A stretch of 64,000 bases of DNA from Trileptium ribeirensis (Eukaryota; Nematoda; Enoplea; Enoplida; Thoracostomopsidae): positions 32,324-96,323 of the forward strand of contig JASANE010021330.1 of assembly GCA_030248225.1 (NCBI GenBank). Direction: 5' to 3'. Shown here piece after piece: positions 13,101-27,800 of this stretch; the first letter of the stretch is position 1, and each line of letters starts with the position of its first letter. The translations under genes and the position numbers were made by a program. The notes under the pieces were generated by a model. It made no database searches, was not told where the DNA came from, and was given only the letters and a program-made list of their open reading frames with translations.

Positions 13101-16100
13101 TTTCGACAAGAAATTGTCTGATTCAATTGTTATTCTAGTAACTTGCAAGTGAGTGTGAAACAGAGCGAGCCGGGTTTCATTTTTAAGTTAACGTTTTGTT
13201 TAATCACCTGCAACAGGCTGTGTTTGATGTATATCTCACCCTAAAACCTCTTAAATCCTGTATCCATTGAAAATTTTAAAACCTCGTCCACCCTAAACCC
13301 ATCGAAAACAACTGACAACGCATAAAGTATTCGGGCTGGACCGCATATAACCAAACCATCGTATTCACCCTACCCATAAACCTATTTAGACTATTCATGA
13401 TGAACGTATTGTTACCCCTCGATGATTACACAACTAAACAGTTGAAGGCAGACTGTATTTTGAAAATCGGACTGGTTGGTCTTAAACCTATTGAAAAGGC
13501 ATGAAATATGCTTGCTGGGCACTAGATAATTAAGTCATTGTATTCAGCATATCGAAAGACCCCTACATAATAGATATTTATTTCCATGTACCAAATAACT
13601 GAAGCCATATTATTTTCAGGAAATTGGGTTCATTGACCCTAAACCCATTAAAAATATTTGAAAAGGCATAAGATACTCGTAATGAATCCTCGTATTTTGG
13701 ATACCGGAAAACCTATATAGACTATTCTTGATGACCTGTACTTACTATATAACCGAATACCAGAAGACAGAGTTTATTCTGGGAATCGGGTTAATTAATC
13801 CTAAACCCATTTTAAACCTATGAAAAGTCTTGAAATATGCACACTGGGCTCAGCCTAACCAAATCATTGTGTTCAGCCGTAAGAAACACCTATATAAACT
13901 ATTCTTGATGCCCTGCACGTAATACATAATCAAACAAATGAAAGCACCCTACATTTTGGAAATCGAGTTCGTCGACCGTAAAACCATTGAAACACATGAA
14001 AAGGAGGAATATAGTCAAGTTGGACTCTAGATAGTAAAATCATCGTATCCAGCGTGCTTCATTATCTAATAGGCACTTATTGTAAGGTAAAAATCAGAAA
14101 TAACACGACGACATCGGAAAACCCGCGATTTCTGGCAAAGGGTTGGTGAACCATATTAGACCCACAGCGATGCAGGAAGTGATTCCACAAAAAATCGCAG
14201 TCTATAAAATTTTAGATCTTGATGAGTTATTCTCAGTTTGTCGATGTGAAACCTGTGTCGCGAGATATGGGCTGCGAAAGACTGGTACCCGTATTGCCAG
14301 ATTTGGCAAAGACGCCTTAAAAACCTGTTTTTGCCACTTTGAACCCGAGGATGGGGTCGGAGCTGTTCGCCAACTAAAGGTCACATCATCGTTACTTTTG
14401 CTATCGAATAAAAATTTTACCGAAATCCAACTATCTGAACATGACTTATGAATGACAGAAACAGACAAAGAAGAAATTTTCAAGATTTTGCCCCTAATGA
14501 CCTTGGTGGCAACCAACTCTGTTCGCTTCGCTCGCTCCTTTTCAAACATATACCCCATAGCATGGCATCTATATAATATTTATTTCATTATCAATACCGC
14601 ATCGAAAATTCACATTTTTAATTTAGTGGTTACATGTAGTTCTGTATAATAACGCAAAAGCACAAAGTCATATTTTATGTGCAAGTTCTGACTTAATAAC
14701 CGTCATAATAGCAATTCGGCATCGTAGTAGGGCATCCATCCCTTTTTTGAGAGTCTTGTGCTGGCAGTTTGCGTGATCGTAAAAGTGTGGTATATTTGCA
14801 TTATTTTGGCTTTTCGGAGGTAAGTCGCGAACCCTTGGTCTGACGATGCTTTCCGAGAAGACGCTATATAATATATAGTGCTGTAGCTCTCAAGAAAGTT
14901 TTTGGACCTAGTTACTCACTGAGTATGCTGACTGTGATTTTGGTATCAATCGACAGGGCTCGTGGAGAGGAGTCGAATGGTGCCTATTACACAGGATCGG
15001 TCACCGGAAAACCGTAGATTTCAGAAATTAGTCATTACATTTAGCTTTTTTCTCGTTTATTTTCATCAAGCACCATCTTGTCAACGATATTGTCTGATTA
15101 GTCGGTAATGGAACTACATTTGTGAGCGGAGCGGAGCTTGGGCTGTGGCATTACGAATGTACTCAATTTTATGTTCTTGTAACTACATTGCATAGGACTT
15201 TATCATTGGTAAAATATTATATTTGAATTCTTCGACCCAAAAAACCTATAATGGTTTGATCGAAACGATTCTATTTCAATAAATAACACAAATATTGCAA
15301 AATTCTCTATTTTAGCTGCATAAAATTAACTAATTAGCTAATTACTAATTAACCACTCAAAATTTTTTAATCCCAAAATATCAGGTGCACACTCTGACAT
15401 GATAGGCTTTCAAACAAAAAAAAGTTTTTTTTAAATCCGTTCAGTGGTTCTTGAGATCCGTCGGACCGAACGAACGAACGGACGGACATCGACCTTTTTA
15501 CCCCCAGACAGAAAATAAAAACGCTTCGCTCGGTTTCGCCGAGCTCCGCTCAATGATGGTAAATCTGGTACCAGTCAACGTTTCCTGAGCCATTGTTGGT
15601 CCGGAACTTCGCCGTTTTATGGTATTTCAATGCTGAGCATCGTAATGGTTAAAGTAGTCAAATTTGGCCCACTTTCGGCAGAGAAGTCTGGACTTAGCCT
15701 TTTTTAAAGTGTACAAATTTTACTCTGTTTTGATCATATTTTTAGCTTGAGCCATAAATTTTGCCAACAAAACAAATTATTTTTTTAGCTGCATGGGTAC
15801 AATGGATGAAATAAAAAAATAATTGTTATTTTAGCCCTATTTCCAGTATTTAGCTACCTTTCTGTACTCCTAATGTTGGGCTAATCGTGCTTCTGGATTT
15901 TTCATATCTGGGTCATCCAAAGTGCGATTTAGGTCTGTTAAAAGCTTGATCAAATTGGGCACACATGTGACTTTGTGAAAACTATTCCATTACGTAGCCA
16001 CCTTTCTGTACCCCTAAAATTGTGCTAATCGTGTTTATGTGGGCCCAAAAATTCGATTTTTCGTTTGTGGCTCACCCAAAGTGCGACTGATTTGGGCACC

Positions 16101-19100
16101 CTGTTTATTTTATGAAAATCAGCTTGTAGTGAATTGTTTTGAAGTCACCACCTGCTGCTTATTTCGCTCAAGAAAAATAACAAAACCATGTTAAAAAAAT
16201 TTTCTAAACGAAAATTAAAAAAGAAACCCTGTTATTGCAACCTTGTTCAATTTTTATAAATTATTTTATAAACTGAAAAATGCTTTCGCTTACTAAAATA
16301 TCGAAAACAAGCAAAACACAGAACCCCTTACGGTTTAGTGTTCAAAGTATTCACCCAATCTATTTCTTATTTGTCACTAAAATATCGAAAACAAGCATCG
16401 CATCGCACCCCAGTGGAAAGATTTGTACAATATTATATCATGCTATTTACTAATTATTTCATTCATTAAAATATCGAAAACAAGCAAAACATTGAAAATT
16501 TACAGTAAACCTTAATTTTCATTCAGTCGCTAAAATAACAAACAGGTATTTGTTGCACCCCTTATTAAGTGAGTGGTATTTTCGCTAAGTACGGATGCAA
16601 AATGAAGAGTATCTACGAACAATATAAATGAGATATTTATAAATTTCGATAATACAATTAAAAATGCATTCCCTTACCCACAATTTAAGTAACAAACTTA
16701 TTGCTTGTACTGGAGTATAAAATTAAAATAGAGATTATTATGAAAGCAACATGCCGCAATACAAAATCTGTTCACGGTAACCTCAAGTCCTGAAATACAT
16801 AGTAGTTGTAAATCTTCCAAATCTATATTATTTTTTCCTTGGATTACCTTTAGGATATTGAAAACATAACTTTTACGTTTGTATTTTAGTAGAGAAATAA
16901 AAGTTCCTCTACTGAAAAAATGTAAAAACTATGTTCCCAACCTTCTAAAGGTAATCCAGAGTTATAAATTGTAAGACAAAATAATATAGAATTGGGAGAT
17001 TTGCAACTACTATGTATTCCAAGAATTGAGGTTACCTTGAATAGATTTGGTGTTGCGGCGTGTTGCTTTCATGATGATCTCTATTTTAAGTTAATACTCC
17101 TGTGTATACAATAACTTTGTTACCTACGTTAGAGGTAGGCCAACCCCCTTTTAATTGTATTATCGGCATTTATAAATAAAATTTAATTTAAATAGAGTTC
17201 GTAGATAATCTTGATTTTGCAACCATACGTAGCCAAAGTACCACTGACTTAATAGATGGTGCAACAAACACTTCTTAGTTATTTTATCGAATGAATGAAA
17301 ATTCGGGTTTGCTGTAAAGGGTCCAACGTTTTGCTTGCTGTCGATAATTAGTGAGTGAAATAACTAGCAAAGAGCATGAGAGAATATTCGAAAAATCCTT
17401 CCCCAGAGTTCGATGTTCTGCTTGGTTTCGATGATTTAGTGAGTGAAATATGAAAGGGCTTGAGCGAACACTAAACCGTAAGGGCTTCAGGGATTCCCTT
17501 GTTTTCGATATTTTAGTCAGTAAAATAACGAAGGCCATTGTTATGACTGAAAAACGATTTTTCAGTTTATCACAAACGTATAAAAATTGAACAAGTTTGC
17601 CATGCAGGGTTTCATTTTTCTAATTCCTGTTTACAGAATTTTTCTAATTTGTTGCGAGTCCTTAATTTTTATTTATAGTGTTTCATTGTTTTGTAGGAAG
17701 GCCTGTCCGAATTTTTAAGCCAATACCCGTCGCTATTCAAAATTGACGGCGACTCGGTCAGTATTGCGTATGGAGATTTGGGCGGCGCATCACAAAATTC
17801 TCCGCATATTCAGAATTTATCGAAAGATCGGTTAGTTTTACGTTACGAGAAATCGATGAAGGTCTAAGAGCCGCTAGGCGCTGAAATACGTAGCCATGTT
17901 TTTAAGGTGTAGTATGAATATATGTGGGTTTCGGCAACCTTCTGGTAATAGGGGACTCTCGGGGTCGAATTTGATGACGAGTTTGGGGGGAGGGTTGGTT
18001 GAGGACAATGTGGAGGCAGGCAATATTTTATATATATACATATTATATATTAATAATATTGTAATATATACACCATAATAGTAATGTAATATATATTTAT
18101 CTATATGTATTTTTATATACTTACGTGTTTGCCCCAGTATTTTGCAATTTATGAGTTAGGTGAGCAACAAATCCCGAAATTCGCTTTAAATTCCAACTGA
18201 TTTTCGTGTTAGAAGAAACTTTCCTGGGACAAACTTTTGGGGGAAGCGGCTTAAAAGGGTTAGCGGCTAGACATGATGAGTCAGCCCTCGTCCTCCTATA
18301 GCGGTGCCGCTGAATTTTTATGTTATTTCTCATTGTGGAGTGCTGTTGGTTGTCTTCAGTTGTCAGCTGCGGTTTGCGCGTCTTTACTGTTTGTTGATAG
18401 AAATAATAATTTATATGCTTAGTGGCGCATCATCATAAAAAGGTAATTCTCACTCGAACAAAGTTTGCAACTCGTTATTAAATTAGCAGGATAATTGATA
18501 ATATAAAAGTAATGCGTAATATTTGGTCTTTCTCTTATACCTGCAATTATTATTGTGGTATGGTTTCGTTGGAAAATCGTGATAACGTTTTATTCTGTGG
18601 GACACTAGCTTTGTGCACCTGGATAAATGTGTATTTTTTATATTGCAAAATTTCCGTGTAATACCAGTCAGGAACTGTTTAGTGGATAAACCTGAATTAT
18701 TGAGCGTTACTAATGTACCAAAAGTTTAGCGAAACCTAATTTAATCAAGTTTCTCTTTAACACGTTTTGATTTAAAGTTTGATTGGAACTAGGTACATAT
18801 GATCGTCTTTTCTGATGTATTTCAAACATTCATACCAGTTATAATGTTAAAACGTGCACTGTTTGTTTCTGTATTGTATTTTTATCGGCGTTGTTGGTTG
18901 GTGTACAATCGCAGACGAGAAGCAACATGAGGTAAAGCGCGCTCGCTCTGTTTCAAATAATCACATACGCCAGTACTACGTTCAGTTTTAATTGACGCTA
19001 ATTTTGTGGTACTGCGACGGTACGTTTTCTAGCACTGCGATTGATTCATTATGTCTGTCATTGTTTTTACTAAGTTTCGTTGTACAAGACAGGCGTCGGC

Positions 19101-21762
19101 TAAACCCCAATATTCGTTTTGGCTTTTAGTGATTACGAACAGGAAGCTATAGACTTTTTCGTCAAAAAGTTGCTTAAATTTGGACCTGAATTGCAAATCA
19201 AGTCGCTGCTGGGACACCGATCCCAGGTAAGTTGCTTGGAATATAATATTTATATGTGCGAAGCATAGGACGTATGACTAGTTTTATATCTTGCCACGTT
19301 TTAATTTATGTGTATCTGTTTTTTGTCGGACCATAGTTTGTAATCTAGTTTATGGAAATGTGTTGGACTACGTTATTTAAATCTAATGCGTACGGCACCT
19401 GGCGGTATGCTTGTGTCTGCGAGCTGTGGCGAAGGGCAAAATTTTAAATTTGATGAAGTTGTGTTTGATTTATTGTTGTACTGTAAACCTTAGGTACCTC
19501 AATTTGGTGCCTAAAAATAGCCACTCAGCGCAGACTCGTAATCGCTCCTTTTGCCACGCGCCGCGAAAGCTACTAGTTTTAATTTTGTATCACATAATTA
19601 AACAAAATATTTTACAGATGACGGGCACCTAATTTACTGTCATCTCCATAGCAAGCCGAAACAGGTGAAATTTCGGGACGCTTGTTTTTTAGAAGAAATT
19701 TCGAAGTATACGGAAACAAAACGTTGTTCTATATACAAAATATTTCTATATTTTCAGTTATTTTTAATTGTCGTTCAAATGTTTTAAGACTACAAAACAA
19801 AGATTTTGCTTTAGAAATAGTAGTAATTAATGTTTAAAAATATTTAGCATACAGAAAAAATTGGGCACAATAATTGATGGTTTTATGAATATTGCTTAAT
19901 GGTGGATAAACGTAAGGGATTTGAAAAGTAGGGTTCCCATCTCAATGTGGATAGGCCAGACTCAGGTTTCTGTCGTCAAATGAAAATGCACAGCCTACTG
20001 TATAAATTTATGCATTTATAGCTTTTGTGATTCCATTGAGTTGTGATAAAAACATACCTGTCTATACCTTAATTTTAACAATACAATCACCGTGCGAGCA
20101 ATCATATATTTAAAAAATAATATGCCAAATATGGCGATCCCAATGATTTTTGCAAATCGAAAAGACTCAATCTTGTTTATTGTTAAACATGAAACATCAG
20201 TATCCATTTGCGAATATCACATTATTTCATGGGATCCAAAATATTCACAATTATAATTACATCCTGTATGTTATTTAAAAGTTTGTTCTTGTAAATTATC
20301 TAGCCACTTAATTATATGGGATTGTGAGACCTCCCATTCGGCCATACCATCACACCGCCAAAATTCCTCGTATATGCACTCACCCCACTCCGGCAAAATC
20401 CTTCATGGTTTAAATTGATTCATAACTCATAAAAATAAGTGGCCTGAAAAACTCGTTATTAGGTTCGGGGTGATTTATTAACTCTTTGTTATGACTCTTT
20501 TTAATATTATTAGTGCCGAAAATGACTACACATCTGGCTAGCTTAAACTTCGGAAATTATAGCCGGGGGCTCGCCTGCTGGGGGTGCTGGATTTTGCCCT
20601 TGGGGCCAAATTTTTTGCGTCTACGCGTAAATTTTTCTCAGCAGTAGCCTTTGAGCCGGGAGGTACCCGAATTTTTGCGGGGGGGGGGGCAATCGAAATT
20701 GCGGGGGCCCCCTGCCCCCTCCTTGGACTAGCCAGCACATGGTACAAACATACCAAAAACATGCGAAAACATGAGCAAAAATTGAAAATTCGCCCATATT
20801 TCGCTTAATAATTGAAATTTCCCCTCAAAACACGGGGGATGTCATAGAACATTCCCATATTTTTTCGAGGAATCGAAAGGCCAGATTATAACAAAGAGAC
20901 GGTTTTATCTCCGCCGCATTGGTCCGACTTAATCCGACACACATATTATAAAATTTAGAATCTGCTCGTATAGTCTGTCAGCAGTTCAAATGTTTCCAGA
21001 ATCACAAAACCATATAAATCTAGTAACCACATGGATGTAGTTTTTGCACGCTACTTAAATCCTTTAAATGACGCAAATATGATACGTTCTCGCTTGAATA
21101 CTACCTATTTCTACATTTGTTGCTCTTTTTGGCAGTACGGATATTTTACATACAAAATTAACAATATTTGCGTGACTATTACGCTGGCATATTTAGACAT
21201 ATTGGTATATAATTGAAACGAAGCGAGCAGAATTTCCACTAAGAGCGCTAAGGGTAAAATCGTGAAAATTTTTGTCTATTCAAAACTCATTTTCGGATGT
21301 ATGGATTTCGACATTTTTTGTTTGATAGAAAAATGATAAAGATGTGTCTTTTAGTTGAACGCGAATAGCTCCAACTCCATGTTATGGGTCAAAATGGCAA
21401 AAAAGTTTAAGGCATCGTTGCCAAATCTGGCCATACAGCATACCAGTATTTCACAGCTCATAACACACAACAGAGGAAACTACCATGTCGACTCAGCTCA
21501 AACTCTGCTGACTACGATTTTTTGTTGGAATACTCCCATTGTTGCTGTGGCCCGAATATGGTTCGTCGACCCTATGTCGGAAATAGCGATTTTTCAAATT
21601 TCGCCTTTTTGCTATCTAGAGCCCATCCTGACTATATTAAGTTTTAAGGATTTTACGATCGACGAATCCGATTTCCAAGTTGTAGTGCGTTTTCATTTGT
21701 CGGATTGTCAATTGCGTGCTGCTCACCAAGAATGGTTAATATATGTGTATTTAAGAAGGCTG

Positions 21763-21846
<84 letters not shown>

Positions 21847-24800
21847 TTAAGACTGATTATAATATAGTTTGGTTATCTAGTGTCCAGCGTGCGTATTCCA
21901 TGCATTTTCATAGGGTTTCAATGGATTTAGGGTCAATGAAACCGATTTTCAAGATATATTTGTCTTCACTTGTTTGTTTATGCATTGCCGGTTTCATATA
22001 CATCAAGCCCAGCCTGTTGCACATGATAAAATAAAACGATAACTTAAAAATGAAGCAACGCTCGCTCCATGACACTCTCGCTTGCGAGATGCTAGTATTA
22101 GCATATTGTACATTTGTCGCGGCGTTTCAGCTTAGCATTGCGGTAGATAGTTCCGGTGGTGGGTGGTGGCTGTGTGCGCGGCTGGACAGTAGCTTAGAAA
22201 TTTAAATTTTTACAAATTTCGAAATTGCTCACTTTTTACCAAAATTCGTAGAACTTGGGAGTGTCTCATCACCAAGAAAGTGAATTCTGAGTGTAAAAGT
22301 TATACATGCGCCAAAGTATATATTTGTTTACGTTTTAAAATGTTTACCTATCGCTCTGGTCGTTGAAGGGATATGTTCAAAATTCCCATCCTGATGCAAC
22401 CCTGTCAGGCAATGAGATGAATAGCATCGCACATAGCTACATTGAGCTTTGCTTTCTGAACGAAATGAGCTACACCGCGACCGAATTGCATTAGTTGGAA
22501 AGGAGATAATTATCAATTTTGTGTGTTCGGGATCCCAAGGCCCATTTAAAGTACATCTTGATGCAACCCTGCCTGGCACGTGAGGCACTTGAGTAAACAG
22601 ACCTTTGCTTTGTAAACAAAATGACCCCAACAGCAGCCGAATTGCTCTAGTGGTTGAGGAGATATGACCAATTTGATGTTTTTGGGGATCTCAATGGCGT
22701 ATTTTAAATTACATTTTGACCCAACACTGCAGCAGATGACAACATATGATCTCGCAACAGTGCGTTCCATATAACATTATTCAGCTAAACATTATGAACA
22801 AAATGAGCCCAAGCGATTAGATCACGCCTGTGGTTATCAAGATATGAGTCATAATGAGTTTTCATGAGACCGTAGGGACTATATCCGGACCATTCCTATC
22901 CCTTTGAGGGGCAAGGAATAGGAATAGTTTTTGGTTTAAAGACCACAAATAGATATTTCAAGCTTTCGACTGAACTATCGTGCGATTTAATCTGCCTATC
23001 AGAAGTTGTGTTATGCGTGTCACACCAAAAAAACCTACAAACAGACGCCGCCAAATTCCACATTCCTGATGCTAGCAATTGTTATAAATTTTCGTACGCC
23101 CCGAAACACTGTGGACACCGAGATTAAATATTTTGTCCGTCTGCTATGTATATAATCAAGATGCAATGATTTTTATACTGGATTAAGGCATGTGAAATTG
23201 TGCAGAGTATTGTATGTCAAACAAATCCCGGCTAACACATTTTCATTCACGTCCCCTTATTAGTATACAAAGTTATTTGTCATATAAGCTTTTATTTTTA
23301 CACCATTGCATCGATAAAAGCGAACCAAACTTTCATAACTAAAAGTAATTGTGCACTATGTGATAAACTAAAGCCTCATACACTAAACATAAATTTTAAC
23401 TCTATACATTTGGAATTTTGCTAATAGAAAACTTATATGTCGCCGTGCTGTCATATAGGTGTTCAATATTTCAGACCGGTATTGATGATATATTATGTAA
23501 TTATTTTATACTCATAGCAATATCAAACTGCTTGCTTTTGGTAATATGTTTATAAACTTCTTGTAGCTTCTGAATGCACAAAAATTCCTGCAGCTATATT
23601 GAAATGTCTAAATCAGTAAGTTCCTAGCCATGTCTATAGACAGGTCGTAGTGAAACCGAGATTCAGATGGTTTCAAGGTCATTTATATTTTCGGGATCAT
23701 TTTCAGGCTGCTCCAGAAATACGACTTGTGTCAGGCAGACATGTCAAAGATTTCACCGAATTCTTGTACTCTCATTCAGACGATTTTGTTGTGGAGGGTG
23801 ACCGTGTGCGTTTGAGGAAAATGCCGGAACCGTCCACACCAATTGAGGTTTGTATGCTGTATCAGTAACGAAAAATGGTGGTATATTTTCTAACTGATCG
23901 TTAGGAGAATAGCAACTGTTATTGAATTACCGGGCTCGCACCCCAGGTTTGCCTCGCTTATTACATAATTTATCATGTGCTGTCGTAACAATATATTGTT
24001 CATTTAGTATGCGTTTCTTTGGCACTAAAATGATATTATGAAAAGGCTTAGAACAATAATTATTATCAATAGTGCATGCATGAGACCAACGTACCACACG
24101 ACTTTCGTAAAATTTATCTTGAAATAGCCAAGATTGTTTCTAATGTGCACGTTTGCTAGCTCCAGTAACAAAACAGCTCCTCTCCGAGTGCCCAAGTCTG
24201 GCGAGAACTAAGTTTTTATTACTGTTAGAATACTTAACAGGTTCCAGTCTTTCATACACTTCGGATACTCTTTTTCTCCATTTTCCTTTGGTTTCTTTGG
24301 CTAGCTGATTTAATTATGTTGATCTTTGATAGTGTTGTTAGACTTGAAACATTGTTATTTTTTGTTTGTTTACGGTTTTTGTCCGTAAGGCCAAAACAAA
24401 CTCTATGATTTAAATATTTCGCGCTTCTTATAATGAATCCTTCAATGTTGGGTGTTCGCCTATCCTATTGTAGATTGTAATTTCCTGCCCAATCTGAAAT
24501 CAATCAGCGGTATTGAGATCAGTTTAGCTTTATGATTTTTATAAAATTTTTAAAAAGGTTGAACCATGTTAGGAATTTAGTGTAAAACTTAACTTAATGG
24601 TTTTTTAATTCCATGGTGTTTCATTCATAATTTATGTTGTTATATGCGTGAGTCCACTTTAGGTGCGTAAACCTGGGTTGTTCTTTTGTCAGGCCAGTTC
24701 ACTATCGTAAAAGCGATGATCGCGAACAAATCACGATTTTACCTTCTGTACTCGTACACGATTTGCTAAGCAGCAACGCGATTGCTGTCATTATTTTGCA

Positions 24801-27800
24801 ATTCAACATAGCATTTCGCTGACCGTGTACAAGTGAAAACGCGATTACCAGTTGCGTTTTTGTCATATGCTATAATACGCAAATAGGCCCGCGAACATTG
24901 CTGTCTGATTTAGAATGTCAGTGTCATTTGATGAACGCGGCAAACGCGCAAAATGGACAAATTTGTGTAAACCCAAATTCCATTCGTACATCGCAGAGCA
25001 CGTTTTTGCGTTCGCAAAAATCGAACATCAATGGCAAAAATGTGACCTCGAATTTATGCGCGAATGGATTCGTGATTTTGATAAAAGAACAACCTTGGGG
25101 TACGCATTTAAACTAGACTCGCATATTAGCGTGAGATATGATATTTAACCCTGATTTAACTAATAACAACTCCGTTTACAGCCAGTGATCCCTATTGGAA
25201 AATGGTTGGCTGTAAATAAATATGATATACACCATTGAGATGACGTATATTTGTTTCGCTTTATTTCAAGACCGATGATTCTGGTCAACCATTGATTGGC
25301 ATTCGTGCTAAGCAAACTGCGCTTGAATTCTTACGATCTGTACTGGAAGATCAGGATGTTCCGATTCCGATGGACCAACTCTATCAACAGTTTTGTAACC
25401 GATTTTCTCATACTGTGAGACAAGAGGTAAGGGTAATGTGTTTCGTTTCGAAGCTTTATATTTTAATTTTAGATTATCATAGTGCTAGGTAAATATCCAG
25501 CAATTGATGTAAAAGCACCAGGTACCCGGTCTTTGAACGCAAAGCTATTGCAATTGCTGGCTGGTTTCACGCAACAGAATCACTGATGTTTTTTTGCATC
25601 TTTAACCTTATTTACAAACACATCAAGTTATGCTTTTTAGTAGCGAAAGATACATAGATTTGAGCGTAAAATTCAAACATACAGTTATATGATTCATGGG
25701 CTTCGTAACGTTACTAACGCATACCATATAAGCAGGGAATAACCGGAACCGTCCATTTAAACCGGATGCGGAACCGGAACCTGGTCTTCGAAATTTATAT
25801 ATAGTAAAATAGATGATGGAAGAAATGAAGGTATAGTGGATTTAAAATGCATTAAAATAACTTTTACATTAAACTTAATGTATTGCGACGGTATTATTGC
25901 CTTTGTGAAACTTTAAGGAGACTGAGGAAGCTAATAATGTTTATTGATCGATCAAATATGTCGGTTTTTGGACATTCAGAGCAAAAAAATGTCTTCCACT
26001 ATACACCATTGCGTATACTGCGTCAAATCGAATGTGCTTACAAAACTTGGAAAGTAGAATACACACTTTCGCTCTGTCTCCAGTCGCCTCCCTTTACTAC
26101 ACATACGTTTGTTGCATGTTCTTCTGTAGGAAACTTAAAATTATTGGTTTATATGATTCTAAGGGAAAATAATAGATAGAAGGTAATTTTCTGATCAGTG
26201 GTCAGAGACACTGTTTAGGCTAGCGTTGGACAAACAGTGCCCGTCAGTTAGATCATAATGATGATAACTTCCTAATCAGAATATTATAAATGAGACACAC
26301 TGTGATGCTGCTCGCACAGTTTCAATAAATACAGTTCATTGCCAAGAAAGCAGTTTCTAGCTGCGTTGCAGATAACGTTAGTTTACTTCAGTTTCGACTG
26401 ATTTACCAAGTTTATAAGCGCACTGACGGGCGCTTGACGCAATTTATGTTAGCCCAGCATACCCTAAGTACTTCTGCGTAAGCCATACTCTGTTACCGAG
26501 TTGGACCGGTTTAATTCAAACGTATCCCACAGACTTCTGGATGTGTAAAATAGCTGCTACAAGCATCGACCTGGCTTTGATTTAACAAACTCCTGCAGGT
26601 TATTATGAAAAATTACTGCTCAAATTATGTGCCCTACTTACGTTTCACACGGCAAATTGGTTAGTTAATCTTTTCTATTGCTTGGTTGTATTGGAGCTTG
26701 ATCATTGTATAATATATATTACATATGTTTGGATTACAGGATGAAGCAAAAAACGTGGAAAATTTCAAACAAAATTTTTAAATGGTTTTTGCCCTTTGCC
26801 GGAACCGCAACCGGAACACGATTTTCGCCGGAACCGGAATTCCGGTTATTCCCTGCATATAAGGTAGCACGCACTGTAAAATTTGAGTCAATTACATATG
26901 ATTTATCGTATTATCATTTTATGGGCGATAAATGCAATGTTCTGATTGATTTTGGCCTGAAACATGATGTTTTTCGGATTGTCAATATATAGTGACCGGA
27001 GATATGCAAATACCTGGCGTGTATCTTTAAACGCACCGTATGAAAATTGGCAGCCTTCCAATTTTTTCCTAAATAAGAAGAGTTATATATCTCCCGGATT
27101 ACATGTTATATACATCATCAAATCTTCTAAACTCTAGCTAAGTCGTTGGTTTTTTTATTTTTATGGAAACAAACCATTGGTTTCTAATTTTACACACTTT
27201 ATGGGTTTATCATATGTAATGTTACATCGATTATGGTGTAACTGCCACAATCGCTGAATGATTCGTAGATGATGTCTACCGAGTGGATAGCTTTCAGCCT
27301 TAGGGCATGTATTTTTGTGAACCTACGAACTGGAGGCATCAAACTTATTTTTGCAGAATTAATAGTTGTCATTAACTAGAGCATCGAAGGTAACCAAATA
27401 ATCAAATTGTTGGATATGACATATACGATTAAAATTCTACGAATCACTCCCTCGATCAGCTTTCGCCCAGAAAACGTGAAACTTGCAGTTGTGTGCCTTG
27501 CCGTTCTAGTGACGTTTTAAACAAAATGGGTCGATGACATGTCTACTAGGCCAACACTTTTATTGACTCATTTGCATCCCGCTTCTGATTGCTCAGTTGG
27601 GAATTGTACCCGGCGTTTTGTCTAATGTCTGGAATGTGGCGTCGTTCAGTATACTCTTGAGTATAGTAATCAGGTTTTGCTTCCGTACCGGTTTCCAGCT
27701 GAATAACGCTTGTGTTTAATATTAAAATTCTGTTTGGATTATAACGATATGTCCGTTATATTTATATATAATGTATTTTTACAAATGTTATTTCAACGCT

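Noticed and set aside
14143..14558. Overlapping open frames on both strands (102 and 118 codons)
   Set aside because: They lie in the unique end of a dispersed repeat and are not preserved in its inverted copy at 21290-21620.
21766..21867. Long open frame ending in repeated Ile-Tyr
   Set aside because: It is the translation of the AT microsatellite.
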